From Natrinema salinisoli (GTDB taxonomy: Archaea; Halobacteriota; Halobacteria; Halobacteriales; Natrialbaceae), in NCBI RefSeq assembly GCF_020405205.1, contig NZ_CP084469.1, positions 806,001 through 870,000 on the forward strand: a stretch of DNA of 64,000 bases, in the 5' to 3' direction. Positions 34,773-43,900 of this stretch are shown one piece after another. The position numbers were made by a program, and so were the translations under genes. Under the pieces are notes generated by a model. It searched no databases. It was not told where the DNA came from and saw only the letters and a list, made by a program, of their open reading frames with translations. Each line of letters opens with the position of its first letter. The stretch's first letter is position 1.

Positions 34773-35354
34773 ATGCAATTCGCCAAACGACTGCTCGTCG
34801 TCGGAACGATCGCGGTAGTGCTCCTCGGCGCGGTCGGCCCGGCCGTCGCCCACGAGACGCAGGATCTCGACGGAAACGAGGTGACCTTCGGCGGGGCCGA
34901 CGAGCCGCTGATCACCGGCGAGCGGATGTGGCTCGAGTTCGACATCGTCGACGCGGAGTCGGGCGACCCGGTCGAAAATCTCTCCGAAAACCTGACAGCG
35001 TCCGTCCAGACGGGGGACCACGAAAAGACGGCCCTCGAGATCAGCGAGAAGCACGGCGAACCCGGCGTCTACGAGGCCCCGGTCGTCTTCACGGAGTCCG
35101 GCGACTACGTCGTCCACCTGGAAGGGAACATCGACGCCTCCGACGTCCACACGCACTTCGAGACGGAGGTACGGGACCGTGCGGAACTCGAGTACCCCGA
35201 TACCGACTCGGAGACGAACGATACATCGACCTCCAGCGCGGACGGGAATCAGACCCGTCTGTCCGGTATCGGATCCGGCGGCGGCACTGTCGTCGCCGTC
35301 GGTGCGATCGGCGTCCTCGCGATCGGTGTCGCGGTCGTGCGCCGTCGACGATAG
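34773..35354 (+). CDS. Secreted, C-terminally membrane-anchored protein of unknown function
   Basis: A 193-residue protein. It has a Sec-type signal peptide (about 1-26, KRLLVVGTIAVVLLGAVGPAVAHE), a beta-rich extracellular domain (about 27-130, with GERMWLEFDIVDAESGDPV and the pattern YVVHLEG), a Thr/Ser/Asp linker (about 140-158) and a C-terminal span (about 163-185) closed by RRRR. The layout resembles small copper- or redox-related YtkA-like proteins, which is a suggestion only. The upstream 34480-34772 gap is T/C-rich near 34500-34560, which fits termination of the glycosyltransferase transcript. Confidence 0.6.
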   Translation: MQFAKRLLVVGTIAVVLLGAVGPAVAHETQDLDGNEVTFGGADEPLITGERMWLEFDIVDAESGDPVENLSENLTASVQTGDHEKTALEISEKHGEPGVYEAPVVFTESGDYVVHLEGNIDASDVHTHFETEVRDRAELEYPDTDSETNDTSTSSADGNQTRLSGIGSGGGTVVAVGAIGVLAIGVAVVRRRR

Positions 35355-35463
35355 CGCGATCCGGTTCGGTGGGTCCCGCGTCGAATCGCGGACGATCGAC
35401 GCTTCAGGGAAATTCGCACACGGGCAGTGAGGGATTATATGTCTCGCACTCTCTATTGTCGGT

Positions 35464-36879
35464 ATGAGCGACCCATTCGTCGTCGTCGGCGGTGACGCAG
35501 CGGGAATGTCCGCAGCGAGCAAGGCGAGACGCGACGATCCGGATCGCGACATCGTCGTCTTCGAAAAAGGGCAGTGGGTGTCTTACGGCGCGTGCGGACT
35601 TCCCTACTATATCAAAGGTGATATACAGTCCCTCGAGGATCTCGTCTCGGTCACGCCCGAGGAGTTCCGCGAGGAACGCGACATCGACCTCCGGACGGGC
35701 CACGAGGTCGTCGAGATCGATACCGACGAGCGGACGGTCACTGCGGAGGGTGACGCCGGAACCGTCGTTCAGCCGTATGGAAACCTCCTGATCGCGACCG
35801 GGTCGGAGTCGATCGTGCCGCCGATCGACGGCATCGACCGCGAGGGCGTGTACACGCTCGGCTCGATGAGCGACGGGAAGGAACTGCGCGAGTACGTCGC
35901 TCGAGCCCGCGACGGCGAGGACCTCCAGCAGCCCGATCGGGGGCCGGCCTGTCGGTACCTCGAGGACTGTACCGGCCCCGTGGGCGTCGTCGGCGGCGGC
36001 TACATCGGCATCGAGATGGCGGAGGCGCTGGCGGCGAACGGGTTCGAAGTGAACCTGTTCCAGCGCGGTGATCGCGTGCTGAAGGGCTTCAGCGACGAAA
36101 CGAGCGAGCACGTCGCCGACCATCTCCGGGACGAGGACGTCGCGCTCCACCTCGGTGCCGAAGTGCAGGAATTGACCGGCGGCGACCGCGTCGAGGCCGT
36201 CGTCACCGCCGACGACCGGGTCGAGGTCGAGATGGTGCTGATCGGGACCGGTGTTCGCCCTCGGACGGACCTCGCCGAGGACGCCGGCATCGAACTCGGC
36301 GAGACCGGCGCGATCGCAACTGACGCCTATCGCGAAACGAGCGCACCGGACGTCTACGCGGCGGGTGACTGCGCCGAGGCGACCCACGTCGTCACCGGCG
36401 AACCGGCGTACGTTCCGCTGGCGCTGACCGCGAATCGACACGGTCGCGCGGTCGGCCAGACGGTTACAGGCACGCCGACCGAGGGGGGCGATATCGCCGG
36501 CACGGCGGCGGTCAAAGCCTTCGACGTCGAAGCTGCACGTACTGGCATTCTGGACCCCGAAGAAGCCCGTGAAGCCGGGTTCGATCCGGTGACCGAGACT
36601 GTGACGGCAAAATCGCGTGCGGGCTACTATCCCGAAGACGGGAACGTCACGATCACCCTGACCGCCGACCGCGACTCCGAACGCGTCCTCGGGGCGAGCC
36701 TCGTCAGCGAGTACGGCGAGGGCGCAGTCCACCGCAGTCACGCGGTCGTCGCGGCGCTCTCGGAGGAGGCCACCGTCGCCGACGTCGAAAACTACGACCT
36801 CGCGTACGCGCCGCCGTTCAACAGCACGTGGGATCCGATCCTGGTCGCGGCGAAGGTGCTGTCGGGGAAGCTCGAGTAG
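35464..36879 (+). CDS. CoA-disulfide reductase/NADH oxidase family flavoprotein
   Basis: A 471-residue FAD- and NAD(P)H-binding enzyme. The FAD motif is VVVGGDAAGMSAASKAR (about 6-22), the single active-site Cys44 is in SYGACGLPYY, the NAD(P)H motif is VGVVGGGYIGIEMAEAL (about 175-191) and the second FAD motif is DVYAAGDCAEA (about 296-306). The C-terminal dimer part has NYDLAYAPPFNSTWDP (about 442-457), whose Tyr residues mark CoA-disulfide reductases. In haloarchaea the gamma-glutamylcysteine system dominates, so the thiol substrate is open. The gene stands alone between the secreted protein and the convergent GH15 gene. Confidence 0.82.
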   Translation: MSDPFVVVGGDAAGMSAASKARRDDPDRDIVVFEKGQWVSYGACGLPYYIKGDIQSLEDLVSVTPEEFREERDIDLRTGHEVVEIDTDERTVTAEGDAGTVVQPYGNLLIATGSESIVPPIDGIDREGVYTLGSMSDGKELREYVARARDGEDLQQPDRGPACRYLEDCTGPVGVVGGGYIGIEMAEALAANGFEVNLFQRGDRVLKGFSDETSEHVADHLRDEDVALHLGAEVQELTGGDRVEAVVTADDRVEVEMVLIGTGVRPRTDLAEDAGIELGETGAIATDAYRETSAPDVYAAGDCAEATHVVTGEPAYVPLALTANRHGRAVGQTVTGTPTEGGDIAGTAAVKAFDVEAARTGILDPEEAREAGFDPVTETVTAKSRAGYYPEDGNVTITLTADRDSERVLGASLVSEYGEGAVHRSHAVVAALSEEATVADVENYDLAYAPPFNSTWDPILVAAKVLSGKLE

Positions 36880-36894
36880 TCCGCCGCGAGTCGC

Positions 36895-38754
36895 TCACCG
36901 ATCGTCCAGACCGACCGGATCGCCGAGGCGGATCCCCATGGGCGCCGGCCCGGCCGACTCGTGACCGGTCGCGTATCCGACGTACAACGAACTGTTGATG
37001 ATCCCGACGTGGCTGAACGCCTGCGGGAAATTACCGAGATGCGCGCCGGTGTCCGCCTCCAGCTCTTCGGCGACGAGTCCGAGTGGATTTACGTTCTCGA
37101 GGAGCGCCTCGAAGCGCTCGCGGGCCTCGTCGGCGCGGCCCGAGAGCGCGAGCGCGTCGACCAGCCAGCACGAGCAGAGCACGAACGCTCCTTCCTCACC
37201 CGGAAGGCCGTCGTCGCCGTCGTACCGCTCGACGAGCACGTCGTCTTCGACGAGCGTCTCCTCGGTCGCTTCGATCGTCCCGCGAATCCGTTCGTCGTCG
37301 AACGGGAGGAAGCCGACGACGGGAAGCAACAGCCCCGTCGCGTCGAGCGCGTCCGTTCCGTAGGCCTGGACGAACGCGCCGACGTCCTCGTCGTAGCCGT
37401 TCTCGAGAACGTCGGCTTTGATCGTTCGACGAGTGTCCCGCCACGACTCGAGCGGCGCGTCGCGGTCGCGGTCGACCGCGATCGCGATCCCTCGGTCGAG
37501 GGCGACCCAGCACATCACTTTCGAGTAGACGAACTGTTTCGGGCCGTCCCTGACCTCCCAGATGCCAGCGTCGGGTTCGTCCCACACGTCGCGGACGTAC
37601 TCGACGATACCGCGGATCGTGTCCCACTCCCCGTCGTCCAGGGTCCGGCCGTGCTCCAGCATCTCGTCGACCGCGAGCAGGAGCTCGCCGTAGATGTCGA
37701 GTTGGGTCTGCTCGGCCGCGCCGTTACCGATCCGGACCGGTCGGGAGTCCCGGTAGCCCGCGAGGTGGTCGAGCTCCCGTTCCTCGAGGTCCGTGTCGCC
37801 GTGAAGGCCGTAGAGGGGCTGGAGTTGGGCGGGGTCGTCGGTCCGACAGCGGTCCATGAACCAGTCGAAGTAGTCGACCGCCTCCGAGACGTGGCCGAGA
37901 TTCATCAGGGCCTGGACGGTGAACCCGGCATCGCGCAGCCAGTTGTAGCGGTAATCCCAGTTTCGGACGCCGCCGATGTCTTCGGGGAGCGACGCGGTCG
38001 GGGCGGCGGCGATCGTGCCCACCTCGGCGTGGGTGAGCAACTTGAGGACGAGACCCGATCGGACCGCGAGGTCGTGCCACGGACCGGCGAAGACGCAGTC
38101 GTCGGCTCCGTCACAGGTGTGAGCCCAGTCCGTCCAGAACTGGACCGTGTCCGACAGAGCCTCCGCCGGTTCGGAGTTCGCGTCTTCCGCACCCGTACAT
38201 CGAAGTGCGAACCAGACGGAGCCGCCCGCCTCGAGGCGGAATTCGCCCGTCGCGCGATCACCGTCGACCTCGAGGTCGACGGGAGTTTCGAGTACCGTCC
38301 GTTCCTCGCGGCCCTCCGCGCGGAGTCCCGTCTCCGTCCACGCGAACGTCGCGTCCGCCCGCCCGTAATCGAACCGCGGTTCGTACTCGATCTCGAGGTC
38401 GGCCGAGCCGTCCGAGCAGGCGACCTTGCGGTAGAGGATCTTCTTCGGATGATCGACCCGCTCGGCGGGCGGTAAAAAGTCCGTCACCGTCGCCGTCCAC
38501 GCCGGGGTTTCGAACGTCGTCTCGAGCACGTTCGTCTTCCCGACGTACCGCTGTGTCCCGTCGATCGACGCCGCCGGTCCGATACGAAACCGACCGCCGC
38601 GGTCCGGATCGAGGATGCCGGCGAGGATCGTGGGCGACTCCAGGTGAGGGAACGGGAACCAGTCGACCGATCCGTCCCGCCCGACCAGCGCCGCCGTCTC
38701 GAGGTTGCCGACGATGCCGTAGGACTCGATCGGGTTGTACTCGGAGACAGTCAT
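36895..38754 (-). CDS. GH15 glucoamylase/trehalase-like glycoside hydrolase
   Basis: A 619-residue cytosolic enzyme. The N-terminal domain begins YNPIESYGIVGNLETAALVGRDGSVDWF, split over about 5-34, as in haloarchaeal and actinobacterial GH15 proteins. The (alpha/alpha)6 barrel has the substrate loop DIGGVRNWDYRYNWLRDAGFT (about 260-280), and the acid/base region carries AGIWEVRDGPKQFVYSKVM (about 395-413). The C-terminal part has LGNFPQAFSHVGIINSSLY, containing the base region. It releases glucose from alpha-glucans or trehalose; which one cannot be told. The start MTVSEYNPIESYG is well supported. The large frame on the opposite strand (36961-38475) is its shadow. Confidence 0.82.
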   Translation of the reverse strand: MTVSEYNPIESYGIVGNLETAALVGRDGSVDWFPFPHLESPTILAGILDPDRGGRFRIGPAASIDGTQRYVGKTNVLETTFETPAWTATVTDFLPPAERVDHPKKILYRKVACSDGSADLEIEYEPRFDYGRADATFAWTETGLRAEGREERTVLETPVDLEVDGDRATGEFRLEAGGSVWFALRCTGAEDANSEPAEALSDTVQFWTDWAHTCDGADDCVFAGPWHDLAVRSGLVLKLLTHAEVGTIAAAPTASLPEDIGGVRNWDYRYNWLRDAGFTVQALMNLGHVSEAVDYFDWFMDRCRTDDPAQLQPLYGLHGDTDLEERELDHLAGYRDSRPVRIGNGAAEQTQLDIYGELLLAVDEMLEHGRTLDDGEWDTIRGIVEYVRDVWDEPDAGIWEVRDGPKQFVYSKVMCWVALDRGIAIAVDRDRDAPLESWRDTRRTIKADVLENGYDEDVGAFVQAYGTDALDATGLLLPVVGFLPFDDERIRGTIEATEETLVEDDVLVERYDGDDGLPGEEGAFVLCSCWLVDALALSGRADEARERFEALLENVNPLGLVAEELEADTGAHLGNFPQAFSHVGIINSSLYVGYATGHESAGPAPMGIRLGDPVGLDDR

Positions 38755-38908
38755 CGCGACCGGTTCGAATCGCGACCGCGAGGTGCTCGCCTACGGACGC
38801 GGGACATGTGCGAACGCATGGTGTGGGCGATAGTTTGACGCCGATCGGAAAAAGAGCGAGTGTCGTCGAGAGAGACAGACACCGCAGCGTACCCGTTTTC
38901 AGCGCCCC

Positions 38909-39955
38909 TCAGTCGCCTTCCGCCGACGAGTGCCCGCTCGCCTGACTGCGAAGCCCGTCGGGCATCGCGGGAACGTCGCTCGCAGCGACGGCTCCCTCGG
39001 CCTCGAGTTCCGCGAGGGACTTCGGGAACTCCCGGCGTTCCTTGTGGATCGCGATCCCCGCCTTCGCGCCCTGTCCCATCGCGACGGAGACCTGATTGTG
39101 GCCCGGCGTCAGATCGCCGACCGCGTACAGCCCGTCGACCGAGGTTCGGCCGTGATCGTCGACGGCGACCGTGCCGTCGTCCGTCAGCTCCGCGCCGAGG
39201 GACGTCGCGACTCCGTTGTTGTACTCGCTCCCGTACATCGCGAAGCCGCCGGTATAGTCGCGAACCGTTCCGTCTTCGAACTCCAGGGCCTCGAGCCAGC
39301 CGTCGTCGCCGTTTCGGACGCCGGTGACGTCCTCGTGAACGATGTCGACGGGGTGGCCCTCGAGCAGCCGTTCCGTCTCGTCGCTCCAGGTCGGCTCGTC
39401 GCCGCGGAGCAGCAGGTCGACATCGTCGGTGAAGTTGAGCATGATCATCGCGACGTGGGCCGCGCTCTCGCCGTGGCCCATCACGTACACCGGCTCGTCG
39501 ATGAACATGTAGGCGTCGCAGTGGAGACAGTAGTGGAGTCCGCGCCCGGTTCGAGGCAGCGGCGGTTCGGGACGTTCGTCCGAAAAGCCGGTCGCGAGGA
39601 CGACGTTGTCCGCGACGGCGGAGCCGTCCGTCGTCTCGAGCGCGAACCCGTCGTCGACGCGCTCGACGTCCGTCACGAACTCTCGGCGGTAGTCGGCGCC
39701 GTAGGACTCGATCTGCTCGACGGCCGTCGAGAGGAATTCGTTGCCCGACACCGATTCGGGAACGCCGATGACGTTGTGGGTGTCCTGCATCATCGCGGCT
39801 CGGCCGCCGCCGCGGTCGAAGACGGCGGTCTCGTGGCCGAGTCGCGCCGCGTACAGTGCGGTCGTCAGCCCGGCCGGGCCGCCGCCGACGACGACGACCT
39901 CGTACCGGTGATCGGCTTCCGTTTCGTCGCGGGTCCTGCTTCCTTGGTCACTCAT
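38909..39955 (-). CDS. Thioredoxin-reductase-like flavoprotein
   Basis: A 348-residue FAD/NAD(P)H oxidoreductase. The FAD motif is VVVVGGGPAGLTTALYAA (about 20-37), a CxxC (Cys143 and Cys146, in YCLHCDAY) sits where thioredoxin reductase has its redox pair, and the C-terminal FAD motif is GLYAVGDLTPGHNQV (about 287-301). The N-terminal 17 residues are a polar extension. The CxxC makes disulfide reduction likely. The promoter carries a GTAAC...GTTAC palindrome at the predicted transcription start, matched before the HxlR regulator gene 380 bases away. That points to control by that regulator. Confidence 0.78.
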   Translation of the reverse strand: MSDQGSRTRDETEADHRYEVVVVGGGPAGLTTALYAARLGHETAVFDRGGGRAAMMQDTHNVIGVPESVSGNEFLSTAVEQIESYGADYRREFVTDVERVDDGFALETTDGSAVADNVVLATGFSDERPEPPLPRTGRGLHYCLHCDAYMFIDEPVYVMGHGESAAHVAMIMLNFTDDVDLLLRGDEPTWSDETERLLEGHPVDIVHEDVTGVRNGDDGWLEALEFEDGTVRDYTGGFAMYGSEYNNGVATSLGAELTDDGTVAVDDHGRTSVDGLYAVGDLTPGHNQVSVAMGQGAKAGIAIHKERREFPKSLAELEAEGAVAASDVPAMPDGLRSQASGHSSAEGD

Positions 39956-39956
39956 A

Positions 39957-39969
39957 GTAACTTGGTTAC
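39957..39969. promoter_or_regulatory. Palindrome GTAAC-TTG-GTTAC at the flavoprotein promoter
   Basis: Lies 2-14 bases before the flavoprotein ATG. The minus-strand TATA box (39981-39987) predicts transcription starting at the ATG, so a protein bound here would cover the start site and repress. The same palindrome, slightly varied, occurs at 40339-40351. Confidence 0.6.
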
Positions 39970-40065
39970 AATTGCATAGTCATAAACATCAGCCAACGGG
40001 ACAGTTACCCGGTTACGATCCAGTAAGTGACGATCTGGCATCGGTCGGACACACTCGCGAAGGAA

Positions 40066-40075
40066 TTATACTAGG
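40066..40075 (+). promoter_or_regulatory. TATA region TTATACTAGG of the 45-aa gene
   Basis: Centred about 28 bases before the ATG at 40098. The identical 10-mer occurs at 40329-40338 beside the HxlR operator, so the two upstream regions may be related by duplication. Confidence 0.45.
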
Positions 40076-40097
40076 CGATAGACTACCGTCCACTGGT

Positions 40098-40235
40098 ATG
40101 ACAGCATCGTCCGACGACGGCGACGACGACTCGAGGTCGCGGCCGCAGTTTCGGGGCTGTCTCTTCTGTTACGGCGGGGAGTGGCTCGCCTATTCGGCGC
40201 GAACGGCGGCGCGGAAACTCCGTCGACACGAGTGA
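40098..40235 (+). CDS. 45-residue CxxC microprotein
   Basis: An acidic N-terminus (MTASSDDGDDDSRSRP) leads into GCLFCYGGEWLAYSARTAARKLRRHE, with one CxxC and a basic end. The TATA box 28 bases upstream predicts a leaderless mRNA, which is the main support for this short gene. A single CxxC could bind zinc as a dimer or act as a redox pair. It lies between the thioredoxin-reductase-like gene and the HxlR regulator gene, so a redox role is plausible, but this is inference. Confidence 0.5.
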   Translation: MTASSDDGDDDSRSRPQFRGCLFCYGGEWLAYSARTAARKLRRHE

Positions 40236-40338
40236 CAGTTCTCACGCCGGGTCGGTACTCGCGGACGCCGGGTGGCCCTCCCGTCTAGTCGACGCGACTG
40301 CCCGGTACAGCTCGCCCGTCAGAGGACAGTTATACTAG

Positions 40339-40351
40339 GTAACTAAGTTAC
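40339..40351. promoter_or_regulatory. Palindrome GTAACT-A-AGTTAC before the HxlR gene
   Basis: Perfect 6-bp arms around one base, 41-53 bases before the HxlR ATG and just upstream of its TATA box (about 40359-40366). HxlR regulators bind such short palindromes as dimers. A position upstream of TATA allows activation or autoregulation. Confidence 0.6.
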
Positions 40352-40391
40352 AGCACGTAACTATAAGGGAACCCGCGGTCTAGAACCGAGC

Positions 40392-40766
40392 ATGGACGAA
40401 CCGAATCATCAACTGGAAGTCTGGTGTGCGGGCGAGGACTGGTGTTCGATCACCTCCACCGCCACGCTAATCGGCAAGAAGTGGCACACCGTCGTCATTC
40501 ACCGACTGCTCGCCAACGGGCCGCTCGGTTTCAACGCGCTTCAGGAGGAGATCGGCGGAATTTCGAGCAAGGTCCTCTCCGACGTGCTCGACGACCTCGA
40601 GGAGAAACGGCTCGTCAACCGGGAGATCGTCAACGAGAAACCGGTTCGCGTCGAGTACTCCCTGACCGAGGTCGGCGAATCGCTCGAGCCCGTCATCGAG
40701 GAGATGCAGGCGTGGGGGAAAGAGCACCTCGCGGCCGCGTCGGACAAGGATAGTTCAATCGCCTGA
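40392..40766 (+). CDS. HxlR-family winged-helix regulator
   Basis: A 124-residue dimeric DNA-binding protein. The HxlR core is clear: LIGKKWHTVVIHRLLANG (about 26-43), the recognition helix region GISSKVLSDVLDDLEEKRLV (about 56-75) and the wing VEYSLTEVGESLEPVI. Cys12 and Cys18 in the N-terminal VWCAGEDWCS could sense redox or electrophiles, as in YodB/HypR-type members. A TATA box 28 bases upstream predicts a leaderless transcript. The palindromes before this gene and before the thioredoxin-reductase-like gene suggest it regulates both. Confidence 0.82.
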   Translation: MDEPNHQLEVWCAGEDWCSITSTATLIGKKWHTVVIHRLLANGPLGFNALQEEIGGISSKVLSDVLDDLEEKRLVNREIVNEKPVRVEYSLTEVGESLEPVIEEMQAWGKEHLAAASDKDSSIA

Positions 40767-40909
40767 ATCGACGCCGGAAAACGGGTCCTGCGGGGGTCGC
40801 CGTCGACGACGAGGACGTCGTCGTCCGGATCGTCCCCATACTCGCTTCCGAACGACGGCCCGTCGATGCTCGGAATCACGTCTTTCGGCAGGACGTCGAT
40901 CACGTTCAT
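40767..40909 (-). pseudogene. Truncated N-terminus of a DUF3179-like gene
   Basis: From the minus-strand ATG at 40907-40909 the frame reads MNVIDVLPKDVIPSIDGPSF, then DDPDDDVLVVDGDPRRT. This is the way DUF3179 proteins begin (LPxDxIPSIDxPxF followed by a VIVVDGxxRAYP-type strand). After about 48 residues the similarity stops exactly where the HxlR gene ends on the other strand, and the rest of the usual 300-400 residues is missing. The frame stays open antisense to HxlR, but that part has no matching composition. It is probably a deletion remnant. Confidence 0.5.
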
Positions 40910-40993
40910 GGCCGCCCTTCGGACTCGAGCGGGAAAGGACCGTCTGCCACGATCGGCAAGAGACTTATCTTCGTCACCGGCGATTACAGTAGC

Positions 40994-43900
40994 ATGAGTA
41001 CTCGATCGAGCGCAAACGGCGAGGCATTCTGGGAGGAAGCCGACGCCGGTGTCGCACTGCAGCGATATCGGACACTCGTCGACACGCTCGATGACGGGAT
41101 TTACCAGCTCGATGTCGACGGCAACTTCGTCGCGGTCAACGACGAACTGGTCGAGCTGATCGGCTATTCTCGCAACGAACTCCTCGGCGAACACGTCACG
41201 TCCGTCGTTCACGAGGACGACGTTCCACCCATCGAACGCGAAATCGCGACCGACATCGAGACGGGCGACGGTATCGATCCGTTCCACCTCGTCCTCCGAA
41301 CCGCCGACGGGAACAGCGTCCCCTGCGAGCTCCGCATCAGCACGCTCGTCGAGGGAGACGAGTTTCAGGGGACGCTCGGCGTCGTTCGCGACCGCACCGA
41401 GCGAACGCGGCAACTACGGACGCTCGAGTCGGCTCAGGCGTCGTACGAATCGATCACCGACGTCCTCGACGCGGCGAACATCGGCGTCTTCGTCCTCGAC
41501 GACGAGTTCCAAATCGAATGGATCGACGAAACGATCGAGGAGTACTTCGGCCTCGATCGCGCGTCGGTCATCGGTCGGGACAAACGCGACGTACTCGAAC
41601 AAGACATTCGAGAGACCGTTGCCGACTCCGAGTCGTTCAGCGAGACCGTTCTGGCGACGTACGATGACAACAACGACACGGAACGGTTCGAGTGTCAGGT
41701 ACTCACCGGCGAGGACGACGACCGCGACGAGCGCTGGCTCGAGCATTACAGCAAGCCGATCGAGTCGGGAGAGTACGCGGGGGGACGCGTCGAGTTCTAC
41801 TCCGATATCACGGACAAAAAGCGCTCTGAAGGAGCGCTACGGGTGCGCACGGAAGCGTTTCACTCGCTGGTCGACGCCGTCGAGGAGTACGCGATCTTTC
41901 GGTTAGATACGGACGGCCACGTCGTCAGTTGGAACGAAGGCGCACGGCAGATCAAAGGCTACGATCGCGACGAGATCCTCGGCGAACACTTCTCCACGTT
42001 TTACACCGCAGCGGATCGATCGGACGGCGTTCCCGAGCGAAACCTCGAGGCCGCACTCGAAAACGGCTCCGTCGAAGACGAAGGCTGGCGCCGCAGAAAG
42101 GACGGCACGGAGTTCTGGGCGAACGTAACGATCACGCCGATTCGGGACGACGACGGTACCCATCGGGGGTTTCTGAAGGTAACGCGTGACATGACGGACC
42201 GCTGGGAACGCAAACGGGAACTCGAGACCGAACTCGAGCGGATTCTGGGCAGGATCTCGGACGCGTTCTACGCGGTCGACGACGAGTTCCGGTTCACCCA
42301 CGTCAACGACCGGGCGGCGGAACTCCTCCAGCACACCGAGGCGGAACTGCTCGGAAAATCGCTCTGGGAGATGTTTCCGGATCTCGTCGAGTTCGACGAG
42401 GTCTGGGACGCGTTCCACACCGCGCTGGAAACGCAGGAACCCACCAGCTACGAACTCTACTACGACACGCTCGATTTCTGGGTCGAGGCGAACCTCTATC
42501 CCTCCGAGACCGGTATCTCGGTGTACTTTCGGGACGTTACGGAACGCAGAGAGCGCGAACGGGAACTCGAGCGAACGGAACGCCGCTTCGAAGCGATCTT
42601 CGAGGACCCGAACATCCTCGTAGGGCTGCTCGATACCGACGGAACGGTGCTGGACGTCAACGGGACAGCGATGGAGTACGTCGACGCCGATCTCCAGGCA
42701 GTGATCGGCGAACCGTTCTGGGAAACGCCGTGGTGGGAGGAAAACGCCGATGAGGGGAGCGACGTCGTTCGTGACGGTGAGGCCGCGACGTCCTCTCAGA
42801 GCGTGGGGCAACCATCAGGCGACGACGCCGCCGGTATTCGGTCCGCCGTCAGAGAGTGGGTCGATCGAGCGGCGGACGGCGAGTACGTGGACTTCGAGGC
42901 GGATCTCACCCGGCCGGACGGGCGGCAGTACACGCTCGAAGGCGTCTTCAGACCCGTCACGAACGACGACGGCGAGGTGGTGTCGATCGTCGTCTCGGAC
43001 CGAGACATCACGGAGCGCAAACAGCGCGAGCAGGCGCTCCAGGAGAGCAGGAATCAGCTCCGGACGCTCATCGACTTGCTTCCGGTCGCCGTGTTCGTCG
43101 CCGAAGCCGACGGCCGCATCGTCAAGTGGAACGAGGCCGCCGAGGAGATCTGGGGCGGAGAGATCGCCGAGTCGCGGTCCGTCGCCGAATACGAACGGTA
43201 CGACGGCTGGTGGGCCGACACCGGTGAACGCGTCGAACCGGAGGAGTGGGCGCTCGCGCGGGCGCTTCGAGGCGAAGAGGTCACCGACCCGGACGTGATC
43301 GAGATCGAAGGCTTCGACGGCGAGCGCCGCACCGTTCTGAACCACGGGATGCCCGTTCGGGACGCGAACGGCGAGGTGAGTCGCGCGGTCGTCACCCTCA
43401 CCGACATCACCGAGCGAACGGAGTATCAACGCAAACTCGAGGAATCGAACGAACGCCTCGAGCAGTTCGCCTACGCCGCGTCCCACGACCTGCAGGAGCC
43501 CCTCCGGATGGTCACGAGCTACCTCCGGCTGCTCGAGAACCGGTACGGTGACGCCTTCGACGAGGACGGCGAGGAATTCCTCGCGTACGCCGTCGACGGT
43601 GCCGAGCGGATGCGCGAGATGATCGACGGGCTGCTCGAGTACTCGCGGGTCGAGACGCGGGGCGATCCGTTCGAACCGACGGACCTGAACGCAATTCTCG
43701 AGGACGTCCTCGAGAACCTGCAGATACAGATCGAGGAGAGCGACGCCGAAATTACTACTGAGGACCTCCCCGACGTATCGGGCGACGGCAACCAGTTACG
43801 GCAGGTCCTCCAGAACCTCCTCTCGAACGCGCTCACCTACAGCGGTGACGACCCGCCGCGGGTTCACGTCGGTGCCGAACGGCGGGGCGACGAGTGGGTG

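Noticed and set aside
36961-38475. A 504-codon plus-strand frame
   Set aside because: It is antisense to the GH15 gene and has no recognisable domain.
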